From the NCBI GenBank assembly GCA_009103225.1, contig RHPI01003124.1, forward strand, positions 187,757 to 251,756: a DNA stretch of 64,000 nt. Reading direction: 5' to 3'. Shown here one piece after another: positions 36,350 through 48,505 of the stretch. The first letter of the stretch is position 1; each line of letters begins with the position of its first letter. A program made the position numbers and the translations under genes. The DNA is from Chlorokybus atmophyticus (Eukaryota; Streptophyta; Chlorokybophyceae; Chlorokybales; Chlorokybaceae). The notes below the pieces were generated by a model. It worked only from the letters and a program-made list of their open reading frames with translations. It searched no databases and was not told the origin of the DNA.

Positions 36350-37049
36350 ATTATCCTGCCATTCCTGTTCTAGTACCACATCGACACCAACTATGTTAAT
36401 GGACACTACTATGAAGGTGCGGTTGGCATGATAACTACCAATCTTTACCTTCAGTTTGATTCTCCTTTCACAAACAATGCACCCCAGCACCGGCATGTGA
36501 AAATGCTGAGGGTTTACACATTATTTTATTGCGCACAGCCCGTTGCTCCTCAACGAAGTTGTGTGTCCACCAGCGTCAATCATAAACAAACTATTTTCAC
36601 CCTGCATTGTGCCACTGAATGTTTGCAACAAAGGTACCACTCGTCTTTGAAAGGTAGCCAAGCGTTCGTAACTAATGCGGGGGGGTGATCAGAATTGCTA
36701 ACAATCGTACTGTCCTTGTTTAACGCTTGCCGAACTGTTTTAACACAATACCCCCCCGAGTATGCTTCAACCATGGGCCATGATATTTTGGCACCATCAC
36801 CAGCATACTCAAGGTTTTGTGCTTATTTTGCAACACAGTCAATGCATGCAACACATCGGTAAGCATGTTGAACTTTACATGTGCCAGCAGACAAGCATTT
36901 TCTGCCACTTTTTCAATATCGAAAAATGGCAGCTTGTCATGTGCTTGTTATGCATGTGTCATCACATGCATTTGGGACAGATCATTAAACCAGTTTGCTG
37001 CATGCATCCCAAGCAACTGGCTATCATCCATTTTTACATCAGTCACGAA

Positions 37050-38438
37050 GTAATCCTATTCAGCTTTCTTGGCCTTGCCCTTCGCCTTGTTTGGGCAGTT
37101 CTTCGCAATGTGGCCCGGCTGACGGCACATGAAACAATTGCGAGCCGCAGCAGGCGCGACACCACCTGTAGCACCTGTAGCACCAGTGGGGGCGTGTAAG
37201 TCTTCGGCTTTTTTGCCGCGTGTACATTCGGCTGATGGTAACGCTTGCCTCCCACTCCCTGCGGCTTGGCCGCAACTGCTACATGTGAATTTTCCTGCAT
37301 CGCCATGTCATCATTATACATGTATACATATGCAGCTTCTAAGCCACACTTGCACAACTCAAACTGCTCGGCCTTGTCCACGCATCAGGCCACTGTTGGT
37401 GCGACCCACCTATGCCTAAAACCTTTGCAGAAACATGGAAGCCCGACCGATTCTGTCGCAACTTGCTGAGCTTGTTGCGGGCTTGAGTAGCCGGGTCCGT
37501 GCCACCATAGCGTTCCACCAAAAACTGATACAGTGCTTCTACTATCTTTGAAGCACCAGCATCTGTCTGTTTCGCCCATTCGTCGAGTGCGTCAGACGGC
37601 ATAAGCAACTCAGCAATAGCAATGTGCTCACCAATTGGGCGTCTTAATGCCGTCAAACAGTGCTTGACAGTTACCACCCAGTCGTGGATGCTAACGCTGC
37701 CGTTGGGCTTGAGATTCTCAGGTTTGTTAAACGCTGTAACCGGCAGCCCCGCTGACGTACCAGCTGCCGAAGTAGCACCCGCCACCTGCGCAGCGCCACC
37801 AACTCAGATTGCATAGCATCAAGGCGTGTTGTTAACTTGACTTGGCAAGCCAACTTGTCCTCCAAGTCGGGCCCCAAGTAACAGAACACATTCTTGCAGC
37901 GCTGCCAGGTTTCCACCACCAAGTTGGCCAAGGCTTCAAACGCCATTCGCTTGCCTTCGTATGGGAGTGGCTTATCATAAACAGCCATGAGAGCAGCCAC
38001 TTTAAGATCGCCACGCACAAGTGGCGGTGTTTTGTTCGTCAACTCGTGCTCAAGCATATGGATTACCATTTCCCTGCTTGCACGAGGAAGTGTGGCACAA
38101 TCCCTTTCATAGCTACCCCGAACCTTTTGTGCCCACGCCTCCCACGTTTCCTGACTAAGCTGAGGGTGGGTGTCAAGTAGAGCCTTACGCTTTGAGGCAT
38201 GCTTCTCAATAGCCCCGCCAATGACACTTTGCGTGTTTATTGCAGCTGGTCCACTCTGAGTTAGCTGGTTGGGAGGAGCTTCGCTATCTTGCTCAGCTTC
38301 CTTTTTGTCACTCTCAATAAGCTTGTAGCTCTCACTCGTATCCGAGTTCCTCACTTTGTCATCATTCGATGGCTCATACGACGACGATGAGTTAGGGACG
38401 GCGAAGTACTTCTCACCTCCCTCTCCTTGGTTAGCCAT
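37050..38438 (-). pseudogene. gag: gag of the decayed gypsy element, with CCHC zinc knuckle
   Basis: Starts at Met 38438 (MANQGEGGEKYF). It continues through a helical capsid-like region (TQARNKLSKLRQNRSGFHVSAK) to a zinc knuckle CFMCRQPGHIAKNC near 37095-37140 (C-x2-C-x4-H-x4-C) and a Lys-rich end. At least two frameshifts (near 37800 and 37400) break it. This is the only gag in the window; the recent element at 17.7-21.7 kb has none. Confidence 0.85.
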
Positions 38439-38564
38439 CTGCCCAAGGATATAAGCCGTTAGCAAGTGCACAATACACAGATTGTGCACTATAAAAAGTG
38501 GCAAATCTTCGTGCTTTTGTCTCGTCAAGTTTTGAGGGGTTTATGTGGAGTATACAGCTCAAAA

Positions 38565-39221
38565 AAAAAAGCTTTGTAAACACCTTTTAATTACACAATC
38601 ACTTTAGAACAAACCGTACGCAAATGCACGCGACGGTTCACGAGCTATGGCTGCTCAAAGTTTTCACTTTATACAACCCAGCTCCACTCACAATTACAAT
38701 TGACACGCGGGGTGATAAAATCTTATCGGATCGACCTTATAGGCCGATATTGTCGAGTTGTTTAGAGTTTAATATCGGCCGCCCAAAAAATCCTGGCGGC
38801 CTCACCGCGCTCACTGGCGGTAACGAGGCACTCGATGTTGCCACCGAACTGCCCCTAAAGGAATTGTCAAAAATAGATAGAAACCCTTACACCACCACGA
38901 TGCCACGTGGTGGTAAGCACATAATATACAATATAATAATCAATATATAATGACTATGTTGTATGCTTGCATGCAATGCTTCAAGGAGGGATTTGAAAAG
39001 CCGCCTTCACACAATAGCAAAACTAGCTTAGGACAGGCAGGTTAGGCATGGCATGGCATGGCACGGCATGCTAGGCTAGGCTAGGCTAGGCACCAGCAGC
39101 AGCGTTAAACCACAACAGTTAAAATAAACTGATTAATTACTACCACTGGTTGCCGTCGCCGCCGCTGCCCCCTGCCGCCGCCCCTCCCACAGGCCCCTTG
39201 CCGCCCTTGCTGCAATACCAA
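38565..39221. other. Leader region of the decayed gypsy element
   Basis: Between the LTR and gag. Contains CATGG and CTAGG pentamer runs (39040-39090). No ORF of note. Confidence 0.5.
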
Positions 39222-39584
39222 TGTAAGGGGGGAGTGCCCCTCCTCCCTTAAATCCCTTACCCTAACACCACCACCAGCCACGTCGACGCCACCACCGCCG
39301 CCGCTGCAGAGTCAGCTGCCAGGGCAAAAGATGCTCTGGCTATGGCGGTCGCTGCGTTCGCAGCAGCCATGCGGCTGATATCGGCATGAGATAAGCGCTG
39401 CAGAGTCTCATGCGCTGCAGAGTCTCATGCCGATATAAGTGTTACTTATCATAACATTACATTAGGGCATTAACACTAGGTTAATGGCCCTAATATGGCT
39501 TTATTTGCTGTATAATCTGATCAACACTTTTCCTTAACCTTAAATAACGGCGGGGAACCTCCATGGAGGTAGCACTCCGTTACA
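39222..39584 (-). repeat. 5' LTR of the decayed gypsy element (363 bp)
   Basis: Begins TGTAAGGGGGGAG and ends CTCCGTTACA. It aligns throughout with the 338-bp LTRs but has many substitutions and a small internal duplication of GCTGCAGAGTCTCATG. Confidence 0.92.
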
Positions 39585-41470
39585 TGTGGTGTGGTGTCCG
39601 TGGCAGCTCTGCACGTGTTGGGTGTGTGTGCTTGAGCGTGTATATTATGGTATGTGTGCCATGTGGGAGCGGAATGAAGGGTTAGCGTCCATCCTCTCCT
39701 TCCTTTGTGTGGTGCCGAGACTTTTAATGCAAGGTGCTACACCGTTAGTGCTGGGACTCCCCTCTGTAATATTTAATAGCTTGTGCATCAATCTGCAATT
39801 GGCTTGCAAGCCGAATAACATGTAAGTGACTAGTACGTCACATCAGCTGCGTACAATTAAAGCACACATACGAAGCAACTATTTAAAAAGCTACACATAG
39901 CAAGTTGGAGTAATGCAACTTGAAGTGCGATACGTATTACGCTCTTATCTACTTAATTTCCAAAACATGCATAATTGCAATTTATATAAAATAATTGTAA
40001 CGGTATTTGCTGTGCTATTATTGTTAAATTATTAAGAACATCAACATGCAGCTTGGCTCCCCGCTATATAATCTCGCAAGCAGCCACAGATTTTTACGGG
40101 CAAGCGCAAGTATACTTTAGCCTCGTGCCAACGTTAAACATTTAGATTATCGTTTACATCATAACTATCATTACACAATTTATGACCAACACCGCCGCCA
40201 TGGCGCTTGGAGCTCTAGTTGCCATATATTTCTATTAAGTATAATATGATTACATATTAAGCCTGAGACAACCAAATTCTCTGGAACAATATATAGGCTT
40301 AAAACGCAATATACACAAAGTTTAAGCATTGTATAATATAATACATTCTTTGACATACACTATCATTCTATGTTGATTATTTGAAATGTTTTTAAACGCA
40401 TTCTTATGTCTTATTCCACAAAACTTGCCGAGTCACCAATATTTGTTTATAAAAAGCGCTTGATGTAACCATAATCGCACCGTTGATAAATGATTAGCAC
40501 CACTTGTTATACCGATACACGATGTATATTATAGCATATCCAATTGATGTTGGGGGCATTTGCTACTTTCAAGGGTCGGTGAGTGGTTAATGCTCAATGA
40601 ATTAGCATTAACGCCAGGTTAATCTCTCATACGGTAATAGTTTTTGATGAAAGCAGGCGCAATAAATAGCTCTTGATTAGGTCTTTGCAACTGCTGTGCA
40701 AGTTAACAAAATTAAGCAACTCCATTGTTGGCATAAATAAACATATTGTTGCTATGTTACCTAGCTCGTATGTGATCACAAATATAGATATAATATTATT
40801 ACACAACCGTGTTTGCAGACAATAGGCTGTTGTGAACGTGACGCGCTGTGACAAAGTATGTTGGTAACATTTAGCGGGTTTTGTTGTACATATATGACAA
40901 TTATCCTCGCGACTATGTATTTGCTTGCATTGCACATCCATAGTAATGTATGTGCACATTATACACATACATATAACATGTATCAATATGTACCAATATA
41001 TATACATTCGCTTTATATACTTAAGTTCACATATACACATACGTATGCTGCATATTCAATATATACATATGCATAACGCACATGTATACACGACATCATG
41101 TCTATGCATATATATGATATAAACACACACGTATATATAGATACACACATATATACACAAGTTTTGCCTATACATGTGCATGAATGCATGTAAAGATACA
41201 TACCGTATGTGATTGTTTATACATAAAAGATCAACGATGTATCATGAAGTGATCTTACAATGTATATCTGAAGGTACCAAGTAATTTTCGTGCCGTAACT
41301 TAGATCGTACTCTAACGTTGTTACACGAGCGTAACCTGCGTAGGATAGCGTAATTATGTGTAATCAAGCGTAGCCCGCTTACCCGTTAACCTTTGCTGTT
41401 CTCTATGATATTGTTGACGTTAACCTCATTGACCTAGTTAATGGTTAACTGGTTAGCGCCCAACACTGCT
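39585..41470. other. AT-rich region without a recognised gene
   Basis: Strongly AT-rich with ATATAC/TGTATA low-complexity sequence at 40940-41220. Only short frames. It is unlike the surrounding DNA and could be an old organelle or transposon insertion, but I recognise nothing specific. Confidence 0.45.
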
Positions 41471-41508
41471 ATCATTGGATGATCCAATCATACCTGCAAG
41501 GAAAGGCA

Positions 41509-41960
41509 CTACAATAAACACCGCAAGTGGCGCTGATCGAAATCGGTGCCCAAAACACGTGGCAGTCGAGACATGTCTCGCCAAGCCCTACCAATGATGG
41601 CGATGAAGGTGTCAATGCTAGTGTATGATGATGATCCAGCCACATGTACGCTGAGGAGGGTGTCAGTAGGTATCTGTCCTGCGCGCATGCCGTCACCGAG
41701 ATTCAATCAACAATATGCCTCTGTTGTGCGCTTTTTTGGGTCAAGTCCCAGAAGGATAAGGCACAGTCAGCAGATAATGGATGGATTGCCCCCCAGGCAG
41801 TTAGCCTGTGCCAGTGTGTCCTTTTTGGCGTGGCTTGCCAGTTGGCGCCAGTCACAGTCACCGTCATCAGTAGTGATGGCGAAGAGCGATGTCTCACCGA
41901 CATGTCTTGTCAAACGTTTGGTAGCCTGTGTGGAACCTGTTTTGTCTTGCCTGTGTGTTG
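41509..41960 (-). other. Possible exons of an unrecognised minus-strand gene
   Basis: Open minus stretches read NLGDGMRAGQIPTDTLLSVHVAG...TDFDQRHLRCLL (41509-41706) and, further upstream, RHVGETSLFAITTDDGDCDWRQ (41767-41960). They look protein-like but no family is recognised, and they lie directly upstream of the desiccation gene on the other strand. Confidence 0.25.
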
Positions 41961-42098
41961 CGCCGATGCATGGAAAGGTGAATGCATGCATCGCTGTGTG
42001 CATGCGCATGTGCGTGTGTGTCAGCACAAGTGCTTTGGATTTGACGATTCGGTTGCCAACTAGGCCTACGTGTGACAGTCTCCGTCCATGCAAGGCAC

Positions 42099-42106
42099 TA
42101 TATATA
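42099..42106 (+). promoter_or_regulatory. TATA-box candidate of desiccation gene C
   Basis: TATATATA lies 73 bp before the ATG at 42179, in a stretch free of other AT runs. This leaves room for a short 5' UTR. Confidence 0.5.
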
Positions 42107-42178
42107 GCCAGGCATTTCATGTGTGCAAGACAGCCAGCGAGTGTGCAGTAGCAGAAGACGACTTCAGTCCTGTCCACC

Positions 42179-44361
42179 ATGGCGAAGGTGAGACTCTCTC
42201 TTCCTCTCCGTGTGTGTGTGTGCGCATCCATACGCTGTAGTGTCCCACACACATGCATGTCCGCAAGTATCTGCATAACCACCCGCATTTTTGCATCATA
42301 CCCACTCAGCACGCAACAATCTAATCACCCTTCCTCTTGCAGTTGTGGGTCCTTCTCCTCTGCGCTGCCGTCCTGGCCAATGCGCACTTCACCCTCGCCA
42401 ACAACGGTGACAATGGCAATGGCAATGACAACGACAACAACAACAACTGTCGCGGCGACGGCAGAGGCGCACTTCCCACCAAGTACGGCCTGCTTGCCAC
42501 AGGAGACCTTACCACAGTGGATGAAGGAGGACCGTACTACGTCCCACAAGTCCAACAAGCAGAAGTGCAGGGTGAGTATGTGGATATGTGGGTATGTGGT
42601 AACAATTGTGTCACTTGGTCTTGCTACTGACTACTTGTGTTTTTTATCGTTCACAGCTGCTATTGCGGCTAAGGCTGGTCGCCAGAGGATTTATGACAGC
42701 GATGTGTTGAACTTCTTGGCCAACACCGAGTGCTTCGAGGCGAGGTTCGACTCGTTCGCGGCCTTTGGACATGACATGCCGGAGGACTTGCTGTCGTACA
42801 CTGGAACGGGTTATGGCCGTGCTATTGGTGGAAGGTAGGGTTGGTTTCAGTACCCTCATGTGGCTGTGTGTGCGTGTGGGTAGGTGAGTTTCAGTGATGT
42901 AACTTGCTGTGATCAGGAAGGCGAAGCTGAGCAACCAGGTGCAGTCATGGATTGAAGAGGTGGCGTTGGATGAGCAAGGCCATGTGAGGTAGGCTGAGAG
43001 ACAATACAATGACAGAATCACACGAGTGTGTTGAGCACATGTCCATTTGGTATGCGCGCACATGTGAGCATCTGTGTGTGACTGTGAAAGAGGTAGTTGT
43101 TACTGTGGTTCTTACGCCTTGCATTGCAGACTCATCCGCGATGTCCTGCGCGACCGCTCCGTGCCATGCCCCGTTGTCGACATTGATATCGGCTTCACCA
43201 AGTTCTTCGACGCCGCCGTAGGCAAGACCAGCAGCCCACGCTTCGACTGCTACAAGGACGACATCAACTTCCTGCTGTGCGTGTGGTCCGTCGAAGGTGA
43301 GACAGATGAGATCGGCTCTTTATGTACACGTGTCCATGAGTTTTGCACTGCTGATGGTCCTGTTTCGGACATTCGATTATGAACATCACACTGAGGCTGA
43401 CTGCTATCTGTACATTTGCAGAGATTGGCGCCACCGGAGACCAGGTGAGGTCATGCACTTGGAACCTGTGCGTGTGTGTGTGCGCGAGCGCACTTAAAAT
43501 GGGGACGTCGTTGTCGTTACGCTACTTGCTCATACATTCTCACGTCACCCAACCTAGTTGTGTGTGTCTTAGGGCTCCATTGCTTTGATGAGCAACCCGG
43601 GTCTCGCCGCCTCCGTGGCCGGTCTCGCTTGCTCCGCCAGCTACCAGGCCGCCGTGGACAGGCAGATGCTGTGGGAGAGGCGCAACTACACCGTGCCGGA
43701 GTATGGCCTGAAGGTGTGGGAGATTGTGCAGAAGGTGTCGGACCTGAGGGATCTGTTTGATGGGCCGCTTGAAGTCGACCAGGGATTGTACAACTTTGAC
43801 AAGAACTACATCGCGGTGCCAACGCTGAAGATCAACAATGTGCCGACGGATTACCACGGTGTCACCTTCGCACGCACACCCAAGCAGGTACTGATGGTGT
43901 ATGTACGCACACGCACCCACCCACCCACATGCTTGCACACACTCACACACACATACACACAGGTTCTGCGCATCTTGACTCTGGGCTCCGACAACGGTCG
44001 CGGCGGTTACTTCCCCGAGGGCGTCCACGGCAAGATCACCAACACCATCGGCTACGCCGACCAGGCCAACGGATTCGCGGGATACAAGGGAAACAAGGTC
44101 ACCGTACGCACCCTCGCAGAGGTAAGCATGTTGCGATGTATCACAATATCACACCCTCACTAGCATCAACTCACCTTGTCTCTCACTCAGGCTGGGCGTG
44201 CCAACCTTCTCAACAACGGTGTCATCATCCCCGCACGTGCTCCTCAACCACTTCAGGATGAGGCTTCTGGTGTGGAGTATGGTTCTGGTTTCGACATCAC
44301 CAACCTGGGCACGGGGCTGCCTATTGGCCCGTACGCGGATACCTTCGAGCCGCGCTCTTAG
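42179..44361 (+). CDS. Desiccation-related protein PCC13-62-like (ferritin-like), intact copy C, 9 exons
   Basis: Exons: 42179-42187, 42343-42571, 42657-42834, 42917-42988, 43130-43296, 43422-43444, 43573-43887, 43963-44121, 44191-44361. All introns are GT-AG, phases close, 440 aa. The N-terminus (MAK|LWVLLLCAAVLANA) is a signal peptide, followed by an Asn/Asp-rich spacer. The body matches plant and algal PCC13-62 proteins: DVLNFLANTECFEARF, WIEEVALDEQGHVRLIRDVL (E-x-x-H at about residues 158-161, a ferritin-like ligand motif), CPVVDIDIGFTKFFDAAVG, ALMSNPGLAASVAGLACSAS, TPKQVLRILTLGSDN and GGYFPEGVHGKITNTIGYAD. It is probably secreted or vacuolar. Biochemical activity is unknown; family members accumulate under desiccation. 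It is the only intact one of three copies here. Confidence 0.92.
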
Positions 44362-44841
44362 AGTGTGGAAGTGAAGTTGGGTTTATTTCACATCTATGTT
44401 GATGTTGTAGTATGGTTGGGTTAGAGTGCACCCGCGGATTGGTGGTGTGGCGTAGGTTTGGCGGAGGTAGATAGAATTGTGTGAAACAAGACCTGTACCT
44501 GTACCTGTACCCCTTTTTGGGTTGGTAAATCAACAATTTTCTTGTCTTGCAACTGTGCTTGGATTCTGCTCTGCTACTGCATCCCTGTTGTGATGGGTTT
44601 GCATGGTTGTGTGATGGATGATGGCAGGCCATGCATCAAACACTCAGACTTAGAATTAAATGTATCGTTGCTTGCAATTCACGCACTGACATTTGACTCG
44701 CTCATGTGAAATACTGCTGTGCATAAAATAATGTGTCACATTTATTGACAACAAACATGGTACATGCTGATCGGAATACCGCCCCCCCGAATCTCGGCTT
44801 TAACTTGTTCCGTGTGATACCTGCTTGTACACCTTCTCTCC

Positions 44842-45042
<201 letters not shown>

Positions 45043-45219
45043 TCCCCTTGCACTCCTAAATTTTGCCTTAATTGCTGTACTTGAATCTCAGGTTGTTCAC
45101 ACCTGGACGAGCCGCCAACGCATAAACGCTGTGTGCATACTGCTTCATCACTTGCATGTTCAGACAGTTCAAACATTTGAATTTCACACAGCTTGCGCCA
45201 CGTCGCACGCGGCAACAGC

Positions 45220-47088
45220 ATGCCCGCCTTCGGCGCCGGCGGCGGTGGCGGCGGCAGCGACGTAGGGGGAGGAGAAGTGGGAGGAGGAGGAAGAGATGCG
45301 GGAGAAGTGGTGAAAGTAGTGGGAGTAGTCGCACAAGGGCTAGCGGGCTTCTTCCCGGGCTCTCACGGCGTTGCCGCCGCCGCCCTGAGCGCCTCCAACT
45401 CACCGCCGCCCCGGTCTGCTGCTTCTTCGCCGCAGCACGCCGCTCTCATCGGCCCGGAGCATAGGTACGCCCCTGCACCAAGCCTGACATGCATACCTTT
45501 GTTCATCATCACAAGAGAGTACTTGCCTACACTGACTGGCAGCCTAGGCACTGAGTGTTGGGGAAGACATGCGTTGACTGCTGTTACGTGTGCTTGCGTT
45601 AGTTGTTTCAACCTCGGGTCTCGTGTAGTGGACATCTATGCTTGTGCTGTTCAACACCTGAAGTCAGTAACTCCATCATCAGCACAGTTGTGGCATTCAA
45701 ACCTCACGCCCATGCGCCATGCTTGATTGCTTGATATGATTATACAAAGTGGAGTGCGTGTGTCTGAGCTATGGGACCACCACCACCACCACCACCATCA
45801 CAATCACCACCCCCACAACATCAACAATCCATCTCATGGTAGTGGCAAGACGTCCTTGCTGGTGGCATACGCTCTGTCCATCCTCCGCTCCAATCAAAAC
45901 AACAACAACAATATCAGCAACATCTCCACGCGCGCGCTGTACATCCGTCCCGCTCCCGTCGCCACTGACGCCAACCCTGCCCGGCACGGTGCCTGCGACG
46001 TCGATGTGGCGCTGCCTGAAGGAGTCGATGCGGCTGACGAGGGACTCGCCAGAGTGGATGTCAGGTAGGAGGGGGAGGGAAGCTTTGCTGAGACATGGAT
46101 GTATGCTTGCGAGTGTTGTCGTATATGGCAAAAGAATTATGTCTGGTTGTGCACGTGTATGGCGTGCGTGCGTGGGCAAGTGAATACAGCACCTTTGCAT
46201 TGGTGCGTGCGCGCGTCCATGTGCACATGTTGTCTTCTTGCTGTACGCGCACTGGTGTACCCAGGCAGCAGTCTACCCATCCAGCGTGTTTCTGCGTGCG
46301 TGTGCTTACAAAAACACGTGCGCACATATGCACATATTACCAATGTAGGCTCAGCGCACACGCACAGCTTCTGTTAAGTTTGAGTTGTCAGACTTCTGCT
46401 GGATGTGTCACACAAAAGGTACTTGGCATCCGACACGGAGCTTCGCAAGTTCTTCGCCTGCTTCCACCTGCTGCGGCAGCTGCCTTGCGCGGTGTTGATC
46501 GACGACTTCTCAGAGTTCTTCGCACACAACCGGTGAGTCACCCTCAACCTCCTGCATGCAAGTTAACACATCAAAAGGTGAGGTTAACGTCCACATCGCA
46601 GGCAGAAAGAGGGTGTGGACGCGCGGCTGCCGTCGCAGCAAGAAATGGCTGTCGCGCAGACGATCGCGTGCGTGCGCGACGCTGTTGACTATGCAAAGTA
46701 AGTGAGAATGTGTGCTTGCGTGCGTGCATGCTCCCATTGCTGTGTTGTGTGTACACAACAGTGTTCTGTATGTGCAGTCAGCGGCTGAGAAAAGACGGGT
46801 TATTGTGCCAACTTCTTGTTGCCGACACGGCTTCCCGCCACAAACAGTACTTGTTTCATCGCTGGCTGCCCACACTGTACGAAATCAAAGGTAAGCGCAA
46901 GTACTAGCGTCATACTAGTGTGTGGATCTGTTGGTATCAGACACAAACATCTTTCTTGCTGATCAGGTGTCAGCCATGGCGAGTTCGAGTTGAGCGCGCG
47001 TGCCGGCAGCAAGCAACATGTGGACTGCGTGGTCACCTACACTATGGATGAGCAACACGTGCGCGTGGAGAGGGTTCACAAGCGCTGA
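45220..47088 (+). CDS. SWSAP1: SWSAP1-like RecA-fold ATPase (6 exons)
   Basis: Exons: 45220-45464, 45843-46064, 46419-46532, 46602-46697, 46778-46890, 46967-47088; phases close, 303 aa. After a Gly-rich N-terminus, splicing of exons 1 and 2 creates a Walker A motif GPEHSGKT (about residues 78-85) in LIGPEHSGKTSLLVAYAL. RYLASDTELRKFFACFHLL leads to a Walker B-like CAVLIDDFSEFF (Asp about 184). KDGLLCQLLVADT and WLPTLYEIKG follow. Gene length, motif order and the short region between A and B resemble SWSAP1, a RAD51-paralog-like partner of the SWIM protein SWS1/ZSWIM7 in homologous recombination. The match is weak at sequence level, and another small RecA-like ATPase is possible. The intron 1 acceptor (TCATGGTAG) is poor in pyrimidines but is supported by the motif it completes. 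Confidence 0.6.
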
Positions 47089-48505
47089 TGCTGCTGCTAG
47101 ATTGGAAGCACTGTAAAATAGGTTTGGAGCACGGACACACGTATGCACGCAAGCACGCACTCGCACACAGGCTCACACAATCTCACCAGTGAGTTTGATT
47201 CTCAGCACACACACCCTCATGGGAACACAGCACGCACAGTAAGCAGAGTCGCTTGGTTCCCATGCATTGAGACTCACTCTGCAGTATTGTTGGGTGGGAA
47301 CACTGTGTCCCTGCTTGTGTGCATGGGTTCACATCATATTGGACCCTGCTGTCTGCATCATGTGAACAGCAGCTGCCGATAGTTCTTTGTCCTTCCTGCA
47401 GCCTTTTTTTTCTGGTGTCCACAGCTGCCCTACACCTAATTGAAGCGAGGCAAACAGCGTTCAGCAAGCTTGCAAGCAATATACGTATTTCGTGGCATAT
47501 TGTAAGCTTTGACTGCATTCCCTGATGCGGGTGTGCACTTGCCTGTGCATGTGTAGGAGATTGCGCACGCGTGCGAAAGTTTATATGCCTTGAGGACGCA
47601 ATCAAGACATTTGCTTTATGCGTATGTTGCCTTCATGCTTGTCCGCGAGGGTCTGTCTCGTGCGCAAGTGTCTGTGTGTTTGCCTGTTTCCTCCACACTG
47701 CTGCCCTGCTGTACCCACCAGTGCATGCGCGTGGGATGCTGGTTGACGTTGTCAGCACAAGTGCAATAGCAACTCAACAATGTAACATGCATTTTCGCAG
47801 CTCATGTCTGAAACGCATGCACACGGGGGGNNNNNNNNNNNNNNNNNNNNNNNNNNNNNNNNNNNNNNNNNNNNNNNNNNNNNNNNNNNNNNNNNNNNNN
47901 NNNNNNNGGGGGGGGGGGGGGGGGGGGGGGGGCGTTGTTGACATGTGCAGGTGCACCACGTTTACACGAACTTTGCGCATGATCGCATTGCCTTTGACAC
48001 ATTGCTTTAACACAAACACAATACTACTTTGGCAGCCAGGCGTGCGTGTAGTTGTGTGTGGTTGTTTTTGCCTTACACATGCACAACCCACCTGTTGCCA
48101 AGGGTTGGTTAACGTTAGTTGGCTGCTGCCTCCTGCTGCTCGACATTCGCATTGCATTGCATTGCACGTAAGGCACTTAGTGTGGTGTAGGATAGGTGGT
48201 CAAGGCCCCGTGTGTAATAATTGTGTTGGTGTTGGCGGTTTGTGCTTGTGTGCTGACTACTTGCAATTGAGCATGTTTTTGGGATGACTACGATGCATAC
48301 CCTGTGGATGGCTGGTTGTGCACGGGTGCGTGTAGTTGCGTGTGGTTGTATTTGCTTTAGATACACACAAACCACCTTGTGGCTGGCTGGCATATCATGT
48401 CATTCAAGGGGAGCGTTTTGGCTTCTTTTTCAGGTTAAGTCCCAACTCCCCAAGCGAGTGAGTAATCAGTTCTAGTTCTTTGCTTTGCATGCGGCAGCGG
48501 CGGCG
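47089..48505. other. Intergenic, nothing recognised
   Basis: CA/TG-rich DNA with an assembly gap and a poly-G tract in the middle. No coding signal. Confidence 0.5.
47831..47907. other. Assembly gap (77 N) next to a poly-G tract
   Basis: Preceded by GGGGGG and followed by 25 G (47908-47932), so the gap probably covers a longer homopolymer. Confidence 0.99.

Larger units (their letters stand above)
34200..39584 (-). mobile_element. Decayed gag-bearing Ty3/gypsy element, 3' end missing
   Basis: Minus-strand relative of the chromovirus. It has a 5' LTR (39222-39584), a decayed primer site (TGGTATTGCAGC, next to the LTR), a leader of about 770 bp, gag (37050-38438) and protease (about 36000-36640, with a DAG in place of DTG/DSG). 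RT (34668-35806) and RNase H (34202-34558) follow. Integrase, chromodomain and 3' LTR are absent; the element stops at about 34200. Many frameshifts and stops. A small duplication is visible within the RNase H/RT linker around 34830-34990. A 268-bp mitochondrial-type rRNA piece interrupts the protease. Confidence 0.9.
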
